Assembly: GCA_963747005.1 (NCBI GenBank)
Contig: CAVVDT010000015.1
Location: 124,001 to 188,000, forward strand
Reading direction: 5' to 3'
DNA: 64,000 nucleotides
DNA from: CAVVDT01 sp963747005
GTDB taxonomy: Bacteria; Pseudomonadota; Alphaproteobacteria; Rhizobiales; Aestuariivirgaceae
Shown: piece by piece, positions 17,637-26,559 of the stretch
Numbering within the stretch: the stretch's first letter is position 1
Layout of the letters: each line of letters starts with the position of its first letter
Program-made: the position numbers and the translations under genes
The notes under the pieces: generated by a model
What the model saw: the letters and a program-made list of their open reading frames with translations, nothing else
What the model was told of the DNA's origin: nothing
Database searches by the model: none

Positions 17637-18635
17637 ATGCCCTTTCCCCGACTTTTCGTCGCGCTCGGCGTATTGATCGCCGTCACATCGCCGGCTGCCG
17701 CCTTCGATTGCGCCAGGGCTTCGAGCGAGATCGAGAAGGCCATCTGCGCCAGCCCCGTGGCCAGGGAGACCGACGATCGCATGGCGGCGGCCTATGTGGC
17801 GCTCAGGGCACAGATGGCGCCCGGCGAGGCGCTCACCTTGCGGGATTCGCAGCGCCAGTGGATCAAGTCGCGCGACAATCTGTGCACCGGGCGCACCGGG
17901 CCGGAGTTGAGCCAGTGCATCATCGATGAGACCACCAAGCGCTGGCGCTTCCTGGCCGGCCTGCCCGAGGCCGGGCCGGGCACCGGAGATGCGCGCCTCA
18001 AGCCGGTGCTGATCACCCGGCAGGCCAAGGGCAAGAAGACCTACGCAATCGACATATCCGCCGTCGCCTTCGCCGATCCCCGTACCGGCGGCGAGCGCGT
18101 CTTCAACGATGCCGTGGCGGCGCTCTACGCCGATGCCCCGCTGAATGAGACCGTGGACTTCGAGAGTGCGGGCGAGCTTTCCTACACCGAGTCAATCGAC
18201 GTGACCTACGCCTCGCCGGACTTCATCTCGGCGACCGGATCGGGCTGGCGCTATGACGGCGGCGCCCATGGCAATTCATGGACCAAGGCGGTGAATGTCG
18301 ATCTCAGGAACGGCCGGCTTCTCACGTTCGCCAATCTGTTGCCCGCGGCATCGCTGCCGGCGTTTAGCCATTTGTGCAGTGACCAGCTCGTGGCGCAAAA
18401 GCGCGCCAAGATGGGCGGCACCGAAGCCGAGGCCCGCCGCGACCTGGACGGCTACAAGGACGCAATCAACCAGAATGTCGCCGATCTCGCGCACTGGAGC
18501 TTCCGGAACGGCTGGGCCGAGGTGACCTTCGATCCCTATGCCGTCGGCTCCTATGCCGAGGGCGACTATACCTGCCGCTTCGACAACGGCATTATCAGGC
18601 TCTACGCCGACCCTGCAGTCAATCTGCCGCACTGA
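17637..18635 (+). CDS. Secreted LprI/DUF1311 - DUF3298 protein
   Basis: A 332-aa exported protein. The signal peptide covers 1-21 (ALGVLIAVTSPAAA). Residues 22-100 form an LprI/DUF1311 domain with the characteristic FDCARASSEIEKAICASP, DDRMAAAY, QRQWIKSRDNLC and C-containing helix. The rest resembles the DUF3298/RsiV-like fold (SGWRYDGGAHGNSWTKAVNVDL, a VNYDL-type motif). LprI-type domains act as lysozyme inhibitors in some bacteria; here that is only a family hint. It starts 20 bp after sdhB and is probably read from the same transcript. Confidence 0.8.
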   Translation: MPFPRLFVALGVLIAVTSPAAAFDCARASSEIEKAICASPVARETDDRMAAAYVALRAQMAPGEALTLRDSQRQWIKSRDNLCTGRTGPELSQCIIDETTKRWRFLAGLPEAGPGTGDARLKPVLITRQAKGKKTYAIDISAVAFADPRTGGERVFNDAVAALYADAPLNETVDFESAGELSYTESIDVTYASPDFISATGSGWRYDGGAHGNSWTKAVNVDLRNGRLLTFANLLPAASLPAFSHLCSDQLVAQKRAKMGGTEAEARRDLDGYKDAINQNVADLAHWSFRNGWAEVTFDPYAVGSYAEGDYTCRFDNGIIRLYADPAVNLPH

Positions 18636-18792
18636 ACCGGCGGTTTGGCGTTTTTATAGTCCTTCCAAATATTTAACTCGCGCCTGAAGGGTCCCGCGCG
18701 GGATGCTCGGGGCGGTTCTTACATATCTGTATGCTGGCGGAAATGCGGCGGTGAAGATAACCGCCTAGGCACGTTGCGACGATTCTCATCGC

Positions 18793-19647
18793 ATGAGGAG
18801 CATGTTCGTGGCGTCGATTGCCTGCAAGGATCCCGCCCTTGTCCATAACCGGGTACCCAGGGTCACTGTCGATTTCTGGCTGATCAAGCTCATGGCGGTT
18901 ACCGTGGGTGAGACCGCCGCCGATTTCCTCAACGCGCATTTCGGGCTCGGCCTGCCGAAGACGTCGCTGATCATGTCGGGCTTCCTCGTTGTAGCGCTCG
19001 GCGTGCAATTCGCCCAGAAGCGATACACCCCGTGGATCTACTGGGTGAGCGTGGTTCTGGTGAGCGTGGTCGGCACCCTCATCACCGACAACCTGGTCGA
19101 CAATCTCGGGGTCACGCTCGAATCCTCAAGCATCCTGTTCGCCACGGCGCTGATGGCCACCTTCGCCGTCTGGTATGCGTTTGAGAAAAGCTTGTCGATC
19201 CACACCATCTATACGACCAGGCGCGAGGTCTTCTACTGGCTGGCGATCCTGTTCACCTTTGCGCTGGGCACCGCCGCCGGCGACCTGGCCGCCGAGGGTC
19301 TGGGTCTGGGCTACCTGCAGGCCGGCCTGATCTACGGCACCATCATCGCCTTCATCGCCTTTGCCTATTTTGCCTTGAGGATGAACGGCATTCTCGCCTT
19401 CTGGCTGGCCTACATCGCCACCCGGCCCATGGGCGCCTCGTTCGGCGATTTGCTGTCGCAGCCCGTATCGGATGGCGGTCTGGGCTTCGGCACGGTGATC
19501 ACCAGCCTCATCTTCCTCGCCGGCATCGCCGGCCTCATCACCTACATGACCTTGAGCCGCGATGGCGATGAGACAGCCGCCGACCTCGATCCGGCGGCGC
19601 AAGCAGGCGAGGCCGACAGGCTGAGCTTCGACCCCAACAAGGCCTGA
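18793..19647 (+). CDS. COG4705-type integral membrane protein
   Basis: A 284-aa protein with about seven or eight membrane helices. It matches the uncharacterised COG4705 family: KLMAVTVGETAADFLN near the start and LAILFTFALGTAAGDLAAE in the middle. These two segments look like an internal duplication, each with an E/D-T-A-x-D motif in a helix that may bind a cation or manganese. The last 40 residues are soluble and acidic. Two ATGs (18793, 18802) are possible. Function unknown; no obvious partner gene. Confidence 0.75.
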   Translation: MRSMFVASIACKDPALVHNRVPRVTVDFWLIKLMAVTVGETAADFLNAHFGLGLPKTSLIMSGFLVVALGVQFAQKRYTPWIYWVSVVLVSVVGTLITDNLVDNLGVTLESSSILFATALMATFAVWYAFEKSLSIHTIYTTRREVFYWLAILFTFALGTAAGDLAAEGLGLGYLQAGLIYGTIIAFIAFAYFALRMNGILAFWLAYIATRPMGASFGDLLSQPVSDGGLGFGTVITSLIFLAGIAGLITYMTLSRDGDETAADLDPAAQAGEADRLSFDPNKA

Positions 19648-19743
19648 GGCGGGGATGTGCCGCCCTGCGCCATCGAGGGGACCGTGGCCACCGGCAAGCG
19701 GCCCGTTTCCAGCGGTGGAAAGTATCAAGAACCAGCAACTGTG

Positions 19744-20628
19744 ATGAGAGAAACGGTGATCAAATCAGTGGGACTGGACCTTCGGCGCCTGATCATGTCG
19801 GGCATCGGGCGTCGCGTCGATATCGTCGTTACCGACTGCGTCTACTGGATATTGCGGCGCTTCGACCCCAACCTGACCATGGGCCGTTTCTATGCCCGGC
19901 TCGGCATGTGGGTGATCCGTCTCGGATTTACCCACAACACGCTCGGATCCAGCGTTGCCGTGCAGGCGGACGCGGGCTCGGACCGCAAGGTCGTCGTCCC
20001 CACCATGAGCTCCGACTCGGGCAAGCCGCGGTTCGAGCAACTGCTGGACCTGGGCCTGAGACCCGACGACGTCGTCGTGGACTATGGCTGCGGCACCCTG
20101 CGGGTCGGGCGCTATCTGATCGACTTCCTCAGCCCCGGCGCCTATTGGGGTTTCGACCTGAACGATGATCTTCTCGATCTTGCCCGCAGCATGCTGGGCG
20201 CTGATCGGCTGGGCGAGAAGCGGCCGAATATTCTGCCGATAGCCGACCAGAACCTGGCGGCCTGCGTCGCCGCTCACCCGCGTTTCGTCATGAGCATAGC
20301 GGTGCTCATGCATGTGCCGCCATGCGACCTTGATGACTTCTGCCGCAATGTCACCATGCTGGGCGGCACCGGCACCATCTACTACCTGACGTTTTCCGCC
20401 GCTTCGGTGACCACGCGCACGGCGGGAACCACCTGGAGCTACGGGCGCGACGAGGTCGTGGCGGCCTTTCAGCGCCATCTGCCGGAACACGAGATCACCA
20501 CGCGGCTGCTGGTCGTCAAGGCTCGCTTCAAGGGTGAAACCCTGCATTCGGCGGTGCTGATCGCCACGCCGCAGCAAGCCCGGCCGCGCCCGCTGGCGGT
20601 CGCCAGCGACAGCCGGGAAATCGCTTGA
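19744..20628 (+). CDS. Class I SAM-dependent methyltransferase
   Basis: A protein of about 294 aa with motif I VVVDYGCGTLRVGRYL, acidic motif II YWGFDLNDDLLDLAR and a motif-IV-like MSIAVLMHVPP. The N-terminal 80 residues carry a hydrophobic, basic helix pair and may touch the membrane. Substrate is unknown. The start is uncertain: ATG at 19744 (MRETVIKS) is used, but neither it nor the upstream GTG at 19657 has a good ribosome site. It lies between a membrane protein and a two-component system on the same strand. Confidence 0.7.
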   Translation: MRETVIKSVGLDLRRLIMSGIGRRVDIVVTDCVYWILRRFDPNLTMGRFYARLGMWVIRLGFTHNTLGSSVAVQADAGSDRKVVVPTMSSDSGKPRFEQLLDLGLRPDDVVVDYGCGTLRVGRYLIDFLSPGAYWGFDLNDDLLDLARSMLGADRLGEKRPNILPIADQNLAACVAAHPRFVMSIAVLMHVPPCDLDDFCRNVTMLGGTGTIYYLTFSAASVTTRTAGTTWSYGRDEVVAAFQRHLPEHEITTRLLVVKARFKGETLHSAVLIATPQQARPRPLAVASDSREIA

Positions 20629-20662
20629 ACTCATCCCGCTGCGGCACTCTAGCCACTCCGGC

Positions 20663-21341
20663 ATGCGCATCCTGCTGATCGAAGACGATCCCCAGACGGC
20701 CGATTACGTGGCCCGCGGCCTCGTGGAGGCCGGCAATGTGTGCGATGTGACGCCGGACGGCCAGGACGGGCTGTTCCAGGCGACACGGGGTACCTATGAC
20801 GTGGTCATCGTCGACCGCATGCTGCCCGGCCTCGATGGGCTGTCACTGGTGAAGGCGCTGCGCGCCGCCGGAAGCCGCACGCCGGCTCTTTTCCTGACCG
20901 CGGTCGGCGGCGTCGATGACCGGGTGGAAGGAACTCGAGGCAGGTGGCGACGATTATCTGGTAAAACCGTTCGCCTTTTCCGAACTGCTTGCCCGCGTCA
21001 ACACCCTGGCCCGCCGTCCGCCCATGCAGGACGCGGCGACGCGGCTGCGCGTGCATGACCTGGAAGTGGATCTGATCAGCCGGCGGGTGACCCGCGGCGG
21101 CAAGCGGATCGACCTGCAGCCCAAGGAGTTCCGGCTGCTCGAAGTTCTCATGCGCAACACTGGCCGTGTGGTGACCCGCACCATGCTGCTGGAGCGGGTG
21201 TGGAATTTCCATTTCGATCCCAAGACCAGCGTGGTGGAAACCCACATCAGCCGGCTCAGGGCCAAGATCGACAAGCCCTATGCGGTGGCGTTGCTGCATA
21301 CCATCCGCAACACCGGATACTCCCTGCATGCGCCGCGATAG
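20663..21341 (+). pseudogene. OmpR-family response regulator interrupted by a +1 frameshift
   Basis: The receiver domain starts MRILLIEDDPQTADYVARGL with the phospho-acceptor region VIVDRMLPGLDG. The frame breaks after GVDDRVEG: an extra A at 20932/20933 shifts the frame, and the rest (LEAGGDDYLVKPFAFSELLARVN, then a winged-helix domain with LQPKEFRLLEVLMRN and SVVETHISRLRAKID) continues without other damage. Removing one base restores a regulator of about 225 aa. The intact kinase gene overlaps its end. It may be a recent mutation or a base-calling error. Confidence 0.85.
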
Positions 21342-22692
21342 CCTGTTCCGCAGCACCTCCTTGCGGTTGGCTCTCGCCTTCGCGGCGCTGTTCGTCATCG
21401 CCTTCATCCTCTCCGGTTTCGTGGCGTTCGACCTCATCAGGAACGATCTGAAGATTCGCTACGACCGTCATATATCGGAGATGTATGACGTGATCTCGCA
21501 AGCCTTTGCCGACGCCGACGTGCAGGACATCGTCGACGCCACGAAGGTCAATATCGCTGCCAGCCGCGGCAAGCAGAGCGTCTTCTTGCTGCAAGGCCCG
21601 GACGGCCATGTCCTGGCGGCCAACATGCCGACGCTGCAGGTGCCCGATGGCTGGTCGACAGTTCCCGCTACGCGACTGGGTATCGATGTCGACTACGATT
21701 ATCGTCTGTTCGCCGGCAGGGTTGGTGGCTATCACCTCATCGTCGGCACCAGCAACGAGCAGACCATCGATGTCCAGGAGATCGTCCTGGCCAGCTTTGC
21801 CTGGGCATCGATCGTCGTCGTCGGGCTCGCCGTTGCCGGCGGGACGCTGCTGGCGGCGCGTGCCGAACGGCGCTTTGCAGCCGTGCGCGGCGCCATGGAT
21901 CGGGTGGCGCAGGGCGCACTCGATGCCCGCATCCCGCTTCTCGGACATGACGATGATCTCGATCGCCTTCTGTCCGACATCAATGCAGCACTCGATCAGC
22001 TTTCGCGCCTGGTCGCGGGCATGCGCCAGGTCAGCGCCGACATTGCCCACGATCTCAAGACGCCGCTCAACCGGTTGTCGATGATCATCGAGCGGGCGGC
22101 GGCGAGGCACGCCAGTGGCCTCGACCTCAAAGACGAACTTGCCGCTGCCGCCGCCGAGAGCGCCCGCATCAACGAGACCTTCGCAGCGCTCCTGAACATC
22201 GCCCAGATCGAGTCCGGGGCGCGCAAGTCCCGCTTCACCGATGTTGATCTGAACGAGATGATGGAAAATATCTGCGATATCTATCACGACGTTGCCGAGG
22301 ATGCCGGGGATGAACTGCTCTATGCGAGCCATGTCGCGCCGCCCGCCCGTATCCGCGGCGACCGCGAATTGCTGACCCAGTTGCTGGCCAATCTCATCGA
22401 GAACGCCATCCGCCATTGCCCCGCCGGCACGCGCATTGCCTGTGAACTGAGCGGCGATGCCCGTTCCTTTTGCGTGGTTGTCGCCGATGATGGGCCTGGC
22501 ATCCCGGAATCTGAACGCGGCAACGTCCTCAGGCGCCTTTATCGGCTTGAAAAGAGCCGGACATCGCCGGGCTCCGGGCTGGGTCTCAGTCTCGTCAAGG
22601 CCATCGCCGACCTCCACGACGCCCGCCTCGAGCTTGGCGACAACGCACCGGGCCTCAGCGTCAGCGTCACCTTCGCGCGCCCCGTTACGTGA
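21328..22692 (+). CDS. Sensor histidine kinase of an OmpR-type two-component system
   Basis: A 454-aa membrane kinase. TM1 is at about 14-36, a periplasmic sensor at 37-150 and TM2 at about 153-176. HAMP follows, then the H box ADIAHDLKTPLNRL with H241, the N box NLIENAIRHCP and G boxes DDGPGIP and GSGLGLSLVKAI. The start ATG at 21328 overlaps the end of the response-regulator gene by 14 bp, as usual for cognate pairs. The signal is unknown. A hairpin starting inside its last codons probably ends transcription. Confidence 0.92.
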   Translation: MRRDSLFRSTSLRLALAFAALFVIAFILSGFVAFDLIRNDLKIRYDRHISEMYDVISQAFADADVQDIVDATKVNIAASRGKQSVFLLQGPDGHVLAANMPTLQVPDGWSTVPATRLGIDVDYDYRLFAGRVGGYHLIVGTSNEQTIDVQEIVLASFAWASIVVVGLAVAGGTLLAARAERRFAAVRGAMDRVAQGALDARIPLLGHDDDLDRLLSDINAALDQLSRLVAGMRQVSADIAHDLKTPLNRLSMIIERAAARHASGLDLKDELAAAAAESARINETFAALLNIAQIESGARKSRFTDVDLNEMMENICDIYHDVAEDAGDELLYASHVAPPARIRGDRELLTQLLANLIENAIRHCPAGTRIACELSGDARSFCVVVADDGPGIPESERGNVLRRLYRLEKSRTSPGSGLGLSLVKAIADLHDARLELGDNAPGLSVSVTFARPVT

Positions 22693-22713
22693 TACCCCGG
22701 ATCGGGATCACGT
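22687..22713 (+). terminator. Hairpin at the end of the histidine kinase gene
   Basis: Arms ACGTGAT and ATCACGT with an inner CCCG/CGGG stem overlap the kinase stop codon. No T-run follows; a Rhizobiales palindromic repeat begins 2 nt later. Confidence 0.5.
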
Positions 22714-22714
22714 A

Positions 22715-22763
22715 GAGCACGATGCCGAAAAGGGGAAGTCCCATTTCGCACAACATCATGCTC
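22715..22763. repeat. Degenerate Rhizobiales-type palindromic repeat (copy 2)
   Basis: GAGCACGATGCCGAAAAG on the left and CATTTCG ... CATCATGCTC on the right match the same abundant rhizobial palindrome as the copy at 8645, with several mismatches. It lies directly downstream of the kinase gene and marks the last sequence before the AT-rich left flank of the island. Confidence 0.6.
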
Positions 22764-23054
22764 AATTTATTGGAATCGTTCAGTTTTTCTGCAATTGGGC
22801 GATTCCACCCCATTGCATGCTGATGTCGGTTCACACAGTAAACTTAGTGGCGGAGAGGGTGAACTTCATATCTGTGAATTAAACCATTGCCAAAATTGAG
22901 TAATATGTTGTGCAATTCTCAAAATACCGTCTATTATACCGCCTTACCGAGGCCCCGCATCACCCCCTAATGGTGGATTTGACGACGTCATCAGGGGTAC
23001 AAACCGATGGTTCGCGAAGTCATACCGTTTGCTCCGGACCGGACGTGTGAAACA
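22764..23054. other. Intergenic stretch at the left edge of the accessory island
   Basis: No gene is visible. The stretch is markedly AT-richer than the flanking core DNA and leads to the stop codon of the integrase gene. An element end (att site) is expected here, but I find no tRNA gene and no convincing repeat shared with the other island end. Confidence 0.5.
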
Positions 23055-24170
23055 TCAATCACGCGCCAAGTTTCGTGACAATTGATCCAGAACGAGCTTG
23101 ACAGTCGCAGCATCAAGTTGTTGATCCTGGCCTTGCAAGGGGGAATTGCTTTTGGCCATCGCCGCCATGATATGCGCCTGCCGGTCCGTATTCACGGTGC
23201 CATAGTTCATGAAGGTGGTCAGTACCTTTTCATGGCCGAGGTTCTGCGACCAGGCCTTGAATTCCTCCGGCGTCCTGCATGTCCTCTCGCCGAGCGCCAC
23301 CAGTGTCTTCCGCAGGCTGTGGGGATTGAAATACGGCAACTCCGCCGCCGCACAAGCGCGTTTGAAGATGGCGCGGATCGGGCCGGCATTGGCCCAGGGC
23401 TCGCGCGACAGTCCGGCAACCGCAAAGTCGCCGTTGTCATCTGGCTGGACCCGCGTTTGCGGAAACAGCGGTTCGTCCGGGCCGAACAGCAGATGGCCTG
23501 TGAGGTGGTCGATCCACTCGAGCACGATAGAATCGAACGGCTCGTCGACGGGGAAGAATGTGGTGTGGATTGTCTTGCGGAACTTCGTGGCCACTTCCTT
23601 GCCATCTTGAAGCACGAAGCGTCGCTTGGAATCCACGTGCTTCAGCCTCATTGAAGCCACGGCGCGGTCGCGGGCGCCGGTCAACATGATGAAGGCGACA
23701 ATGGCGCGGTCACGTTTCTCGATGTCCGTGCCATACGGCATTGCCTCGACCATGTGACGTACTTGCTCAAGCGTTGGACCGGGTTTTTGCGCTGATGCGG
23801 TAGCGGCCTTCAGTTCGTGTCGGGAAGGATTGAAGTAGTCCGCATCCGATCCGTTGATCCTGGAGCGATAGCCGGGCTGGCCAGCGAGCCAGATAAAGAA
23901 GGCACGCACTCCCTTCAGCCGGCCAGTGATCGTTGCCTTCGACAATGTCTTGCCGGCCTTCGGATCGCGTCGCTCCGCCAGTCGCCGCTTGTACGCCCGC
24001 GCCTGCTCGAAGTGGAAGGCGGCAAAGTCCCTGCGACCGGTACAACTCTCGAAGTCGATGATGGCTGCTAGCGCGGCATCAACTGACTGCCTTGAAAGCT
24101 GCTTTGCGTCCTCCAGCCAGTGCGCGTAATCGCGTTTGATCCGCTCATTTCTTGGATGGTGTTTTCCCAT
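23055..24170 (-). CDS. Tyrosine recombinase (site-specific integrase)
   Basis: A 371-aa integrase. The N-terminal SAM-like core-binding domain covers about 10-100 and the catalytic domain 130-350. The catalytic set is visible: Arg in LTGARDRAVASM (about 167-169), H284 and R287 in NPHSLRKTL, H313 in NLGHEKVLTTF and nucleophile Y323 in MNYG. It is the last gene of a minus-strand module after an AlpA-like gene and an HTH protein gene, overlapping the latter by 26 bp. The module is the integration/excision unit of an integrative element whose left end is near 23.0 kb. Confidence 0.93.
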   Translation of the reverse strand: MGKHHPRNERIKRDYAHWLEDAKQLSRQSVDAALAAIIDFESCTGRRDFAAFHFEQARAYKRRLAERRDPKAGKTLSKATITGRLKGVRAFFIWLAGQPGYRSRINGSDADYFNPSRHELKAATASAQKPGPTLEQVRHMVEAMPYGTDIEKRDRAIVAFIMLTGARDRAVASMRLKHVDSKRRFVLQDGKEVATKFRKTIHTTFFPVDEPFDSIVLEWIDHLTGHLLFGPDEPLFPQTRVQPDDNGDFAVAGLSREPWANAGPIRAIFKRACAAAELPYFNPHSLRKTLVALGERTCRTPEEFKAWSQNLGHEKVLTTFMNYGTVNTDRQAHIMAAMAKSNSPLQGQDQQLDAATVKLVLDQLSRNLARD

Positions 24171-24648
24171 GGCCGTCAGGCTCCTGATTCAAGTCAACAT
24201 TGGAATGGGTGGCGGTGGTCTTATCTATGCGTGCGTTCGCGTGCTTGATGGTCACCGCACATTTCGCCTCCAAGATCGGGAGCAGGCCCTTACCCAGCGC
24301 CTTGTGCATGACCGTGGAGCAGACCTCACACAATGCCGTGTAGGCATGCCGACCGGCGTGATTGAACGTTACTTCCACCGCCCGAAAAGCCGGCTCACGA
24401 GGCATCCGGCAGCGAAGACAAAACCCCTCATGCGGTTGCAGCTTCCGCTTTTTCGGCTTGCGGGCATCGAGGAACGCGATCAGGCTTTCACCGTGGATAA
24501 GGGTGGGACGACAACTGTCGATTGGTTCCAGACCACTTTTCAGCCACCGCCTTACCGTGTGTCGATGAATGCCGAGCGTCCGGGCTGCCTCTTCCACGGT
24601 GTAGGATCTCAGCCGGGAGACGTTCCGCGCCGATGGACGGCGCGCCAT
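24145..24648 (-). CDS. HTH (MerR-like) and zinc-ribbon protein of an integration module
   Basis: A 167-aa protein. Residues about 17-45 hold a helix-turn-helix (YTVEEAARTLGIHRHTVRRWLKSG), followed by a segment ending in LIAFLDARK. A zinc-ribbon-like part has CLRCRMP and CEVC pairs near residues 75 and 110. Start ATG at 24648 follows the AlpA-like gene by 1 nt; its C-terminus overlaps the integrase start. Proteins of this kind often precede integrases in rhizobial elements and may act as directionality factors or repressors; that role is inferred. Confidence 0.75.
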   Translation of the reverse strand: MARRPSARNVSRLRSYTVEEAARTLGIHRHTVRRWLKSGLEPIDSCRPTLIHGESLIAFLDARKPKKRKLQPHEGFCLRCRMPREPAFRAVEVTFNHAGRHAYTALCEVCSTVMHKALGKGLLPILEAKCAVTIKHANARIDKTTATHSNVDLNQEPDGHGKTPSKK

Positions 24649-24649
24649 G

Positions 24650-24853
24650 CTAGCGAACCCCGTTCTCGATAAGCGAGCGGATGTCTTCCGCACGCCAAAC
24701 TGTGATGCGTTTGCCAAGCTTCAGCGGCTTGGGGAAGCGGCCGGTTTTCACGCCAGCCCACCACGTCGATTTGGAGATCGGGATCGGCCCCTGCGGCGCG
24801 ATGATCGCCTTCAGGCGAAGGAAGCCGGTCTCCGGAAGTTTAACGTCCAACAT
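24650..24853 (-). CDS. AlpA-family excisionase/regulator-like protein
   Basis: A 67-aa winged-HTH protein. FLRLKAIIAPQGPIPISKSTWWAGVKTGRFPKPLKLGKRITVWRAEDI has the AlpA layout: the sequence from the Lys-Ser-Thr helix to FPKP and the W-R-x-x-D wing is diagnostic. Such proteins activate integrase genes or assist excision. First gene of the module that continues with the HTH/zinc-ribbon gene and the integrase. Confidence 0.85.
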   Translation of the reverse strand: MLDVKLPETGFLRLKAIIAPQGPIPISKSTWWAGVKTGRFPKPLKLGKRITVWRAEDIRSLIENGVR

Positions 24854-24931
24854 GATTCGTCTCCATCCGTTTACGAATGGAGCGGTTCTACGAGGGAGAG
24901 TGGGGTGCGGTCGGCCGGAAAGGCCAGAAAC

Positions 24932-25588
24932 CTATGCGCCGGAGTTTTTGGCCTTCGATTTGTGATTGGCCAAATACTTATAAATCCTGGAAATGCGCTG
25001 CTTCACAGAACTCTCCGCCGGCTCCGTGCCATAGGTCTCAGAAAACCAGCCCAGCATCTCTCTTACAAGGTCTGCTTGTTTCTCGGGCAAGCCATCGGGA
25101 GAGTTAGCATGGCGGATGATTTCCATCGTCAACGCATCCCAGTCATATTCTGTCGGCCTGCCACCTCGATTGACCGGCGCCTGATCCCCACCCTGAATGT
25201 CTGGCGCCTGCCTCAATGCCTCTATTCTGCTTTCGAGTAACGATTTGATTGTAGGCATCGGTCCGGTAAAGCGCTGGTTGAAAGGTGCAAGAGTATCAAA
25301 CAGGAATGCCGGAAATTGGTTCCTTGAGCGGGCAAAGGCCTCCAATGCCGAGCGCGCGACAAGGGTCTCCGAGTGATCGCCGATGCCGCTAAAAAAGTTC
25401 GTAGAGGCGTCAGCCGGAAGTTCGCCCACAATGATGGCGCCTGTAAGCATCTGCTTGACGGCATGAAATTCCGAAGGATTGGAACTGCGGACAATTGACA
25501 ATTTTGAGGGATCAAGGCCACACCACAGCGCAGCGGCTTGTTCGACCGTGAAGATGTCGACGTTCATCCAGAGTGATGGTTGCGTCAT
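24932..25588 (-). CDS. Hypothetical protein of the integrative element
   Basis: A 218-aa protein with no family I can name. The N-terminal half (WMNVDIFTVEQAAALWCGLDP) looks like an alpha-helical DNA-associated domain that recurs in proteobacterial mobile elements. The C-terminal part, after a GRPTEYDWDAL motif, is helical (SSVKQRISRIYKYLANHKSKAKN) and could bind DNA. It is 78 bp upstream of the AlpA-like gene on the same strand, so it likely belongs to the element's control region. Confidence 0.65.
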   Translation of the reverse strand: MTQPSLWMNVDIFTVEQAAALWCGLDPSKLSIVRSSNPSEFHAVKQMLTGAIIVGELPADASTNFFSGIGDHSETLVARSALEAFARSRNQFPAFLFDTLAPFNQRFTGPMPTIKSLLESRIEALRQAPDIQGGDQAPVNRGGRPTEYDWDALTMEIIRHANSPDGLPEKQADLVREMLGWFSETYGTEPAESSVKQRISRIYKYLANHKSKAKNSGA

Positions 25589-25700
25589 TGCGTCCTTAGG
25601 CAGCTTTCAATTCGTTCTGCCCACCAGTCTGCCATTTTTACTCGCTCTTCCCAATAGCAAGCGGCTATTGGCCACCAGATAGGGAGAGACAGGAGACATC

Positions 25701-26250
25701 TAGGCAGTTCAGACTGTCGAGTGACAACTCATCGCCAAGCTGCGCGATGTGGTCGGGCTCTATAGACACCGGCGCACGCCATCGTGCTGAGCCTCGACGA
25801 GAAGAGCCAAATTCAGGCCCTCGACCGCACCCAGCCCGGCCTGCCCTGAAGAAGGCGCGCGGCACCATGACTCACGATTACAAGCGGCATGGCCCACCAC
25901 GCTGTTTGCCGCCCTTAACGTGCTGGACGGCACGGTGATCGGACGCAACATGCAGCGCACCGCCATCAGGAGTTCATCCGCTTCCTCAATACCATCGAGG
26001 CGGCGTCCCAGTCGGCAAACTCGTCCACGTCATCCTCGACAACTATGCCGCCCACAAGCACCAAGGTGCGGGCATGGCTCGACCGGCAGAACGCCGTCTC
26101 CACTTCGTGCCCACATCCTGTCCTGGCTCAATGCGGTGGAAGGCTTCTCGCCAGCCCAGACGGCGGCTGAAACGTGGCGTCTCGACATCGTCGACCTCCA
26201 GACCGCCACAACCACTCGTCGCAGAAACCAACCACAACCAGCCAAGGAGC
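25701..26250 (+). pseudogene. IS630-family transposase remnant (plus strand)
   Basis: Reading across frames gives the IS630 DDE-domain signature in order: KLRDVVGLY, LSLDEKSQIQALDRTQPGLP (with the first catalytic Asp), GTMTHDYKRHG, TLFAALNVLDGTVIG, FIRFLNTIEA, VHVILDNYAAHKH (second Asp) and a final VAETNHNQ. At least four frameshifts break it, and the N-terminal third of the transposase is absent. It is a dead, 5'-truncated copy. A second, inverted remnant lies at 27030-27440 and overlaps it in content. Confidence 0.85.
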
Positions 26251-26282
26251 GAAGAAAAAAGGGAAGGAGGGAAAGGATCTAG

Positions 26283-26506
26283 GTGGCAGCCCCGAAAAAT
26301 AGCCCCACAAGCAAGCACGTTCAGCCTAACCCCAAAGATGAAGCCGCAGTTGCCCCGCGCGAACGCGTTGCCGTTGATCGACCTGGCTTCGATCTCGGTG
26401 GTTCAACAGGAAGACGAGCGGGGGAACAGGTCTGGGCGTTGGCCAGGACGCAGTTGAAGATCGCCACGATCGTAGCCTGCAGGGGCGCCCAGGGAAAATC
26501 ACTTAG
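26283..26506 (+). pseudogene. Small Gly-rich protein gene with a 1-bp deletion
   Basis: A GTG start at 26283 after a purine-rich GGAAAGGATCTAG reads MAAPKNSPTSKHVQPNPKDE, then VDRPGFDLGGSTG. The frame then drifts. In the next frame the text resumes as TSGGTGLGVGQDAVEDRHDRS and ends in QGRPGKIT before TAG at 26504. A single missing A near 26411 explains this. The intact protein (about 74 aa) resembles short disordered proteins common in rhizobial accessory DNA. Function unknown. Confidence 0.6.
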
Positions 26507-26559
26507 AGAATAGCCCGGTGGGAGCGGATCGTGTCCCGTCGCGTGACTGTTTGCGGGCC

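Noticed and set aside
22764..23054. Left attachment site in a tRNA gene
   Set aside because: No tRNA-like fold or CCA end is visible, and I find no long match to the tRNA-Arg fragment at 51083.
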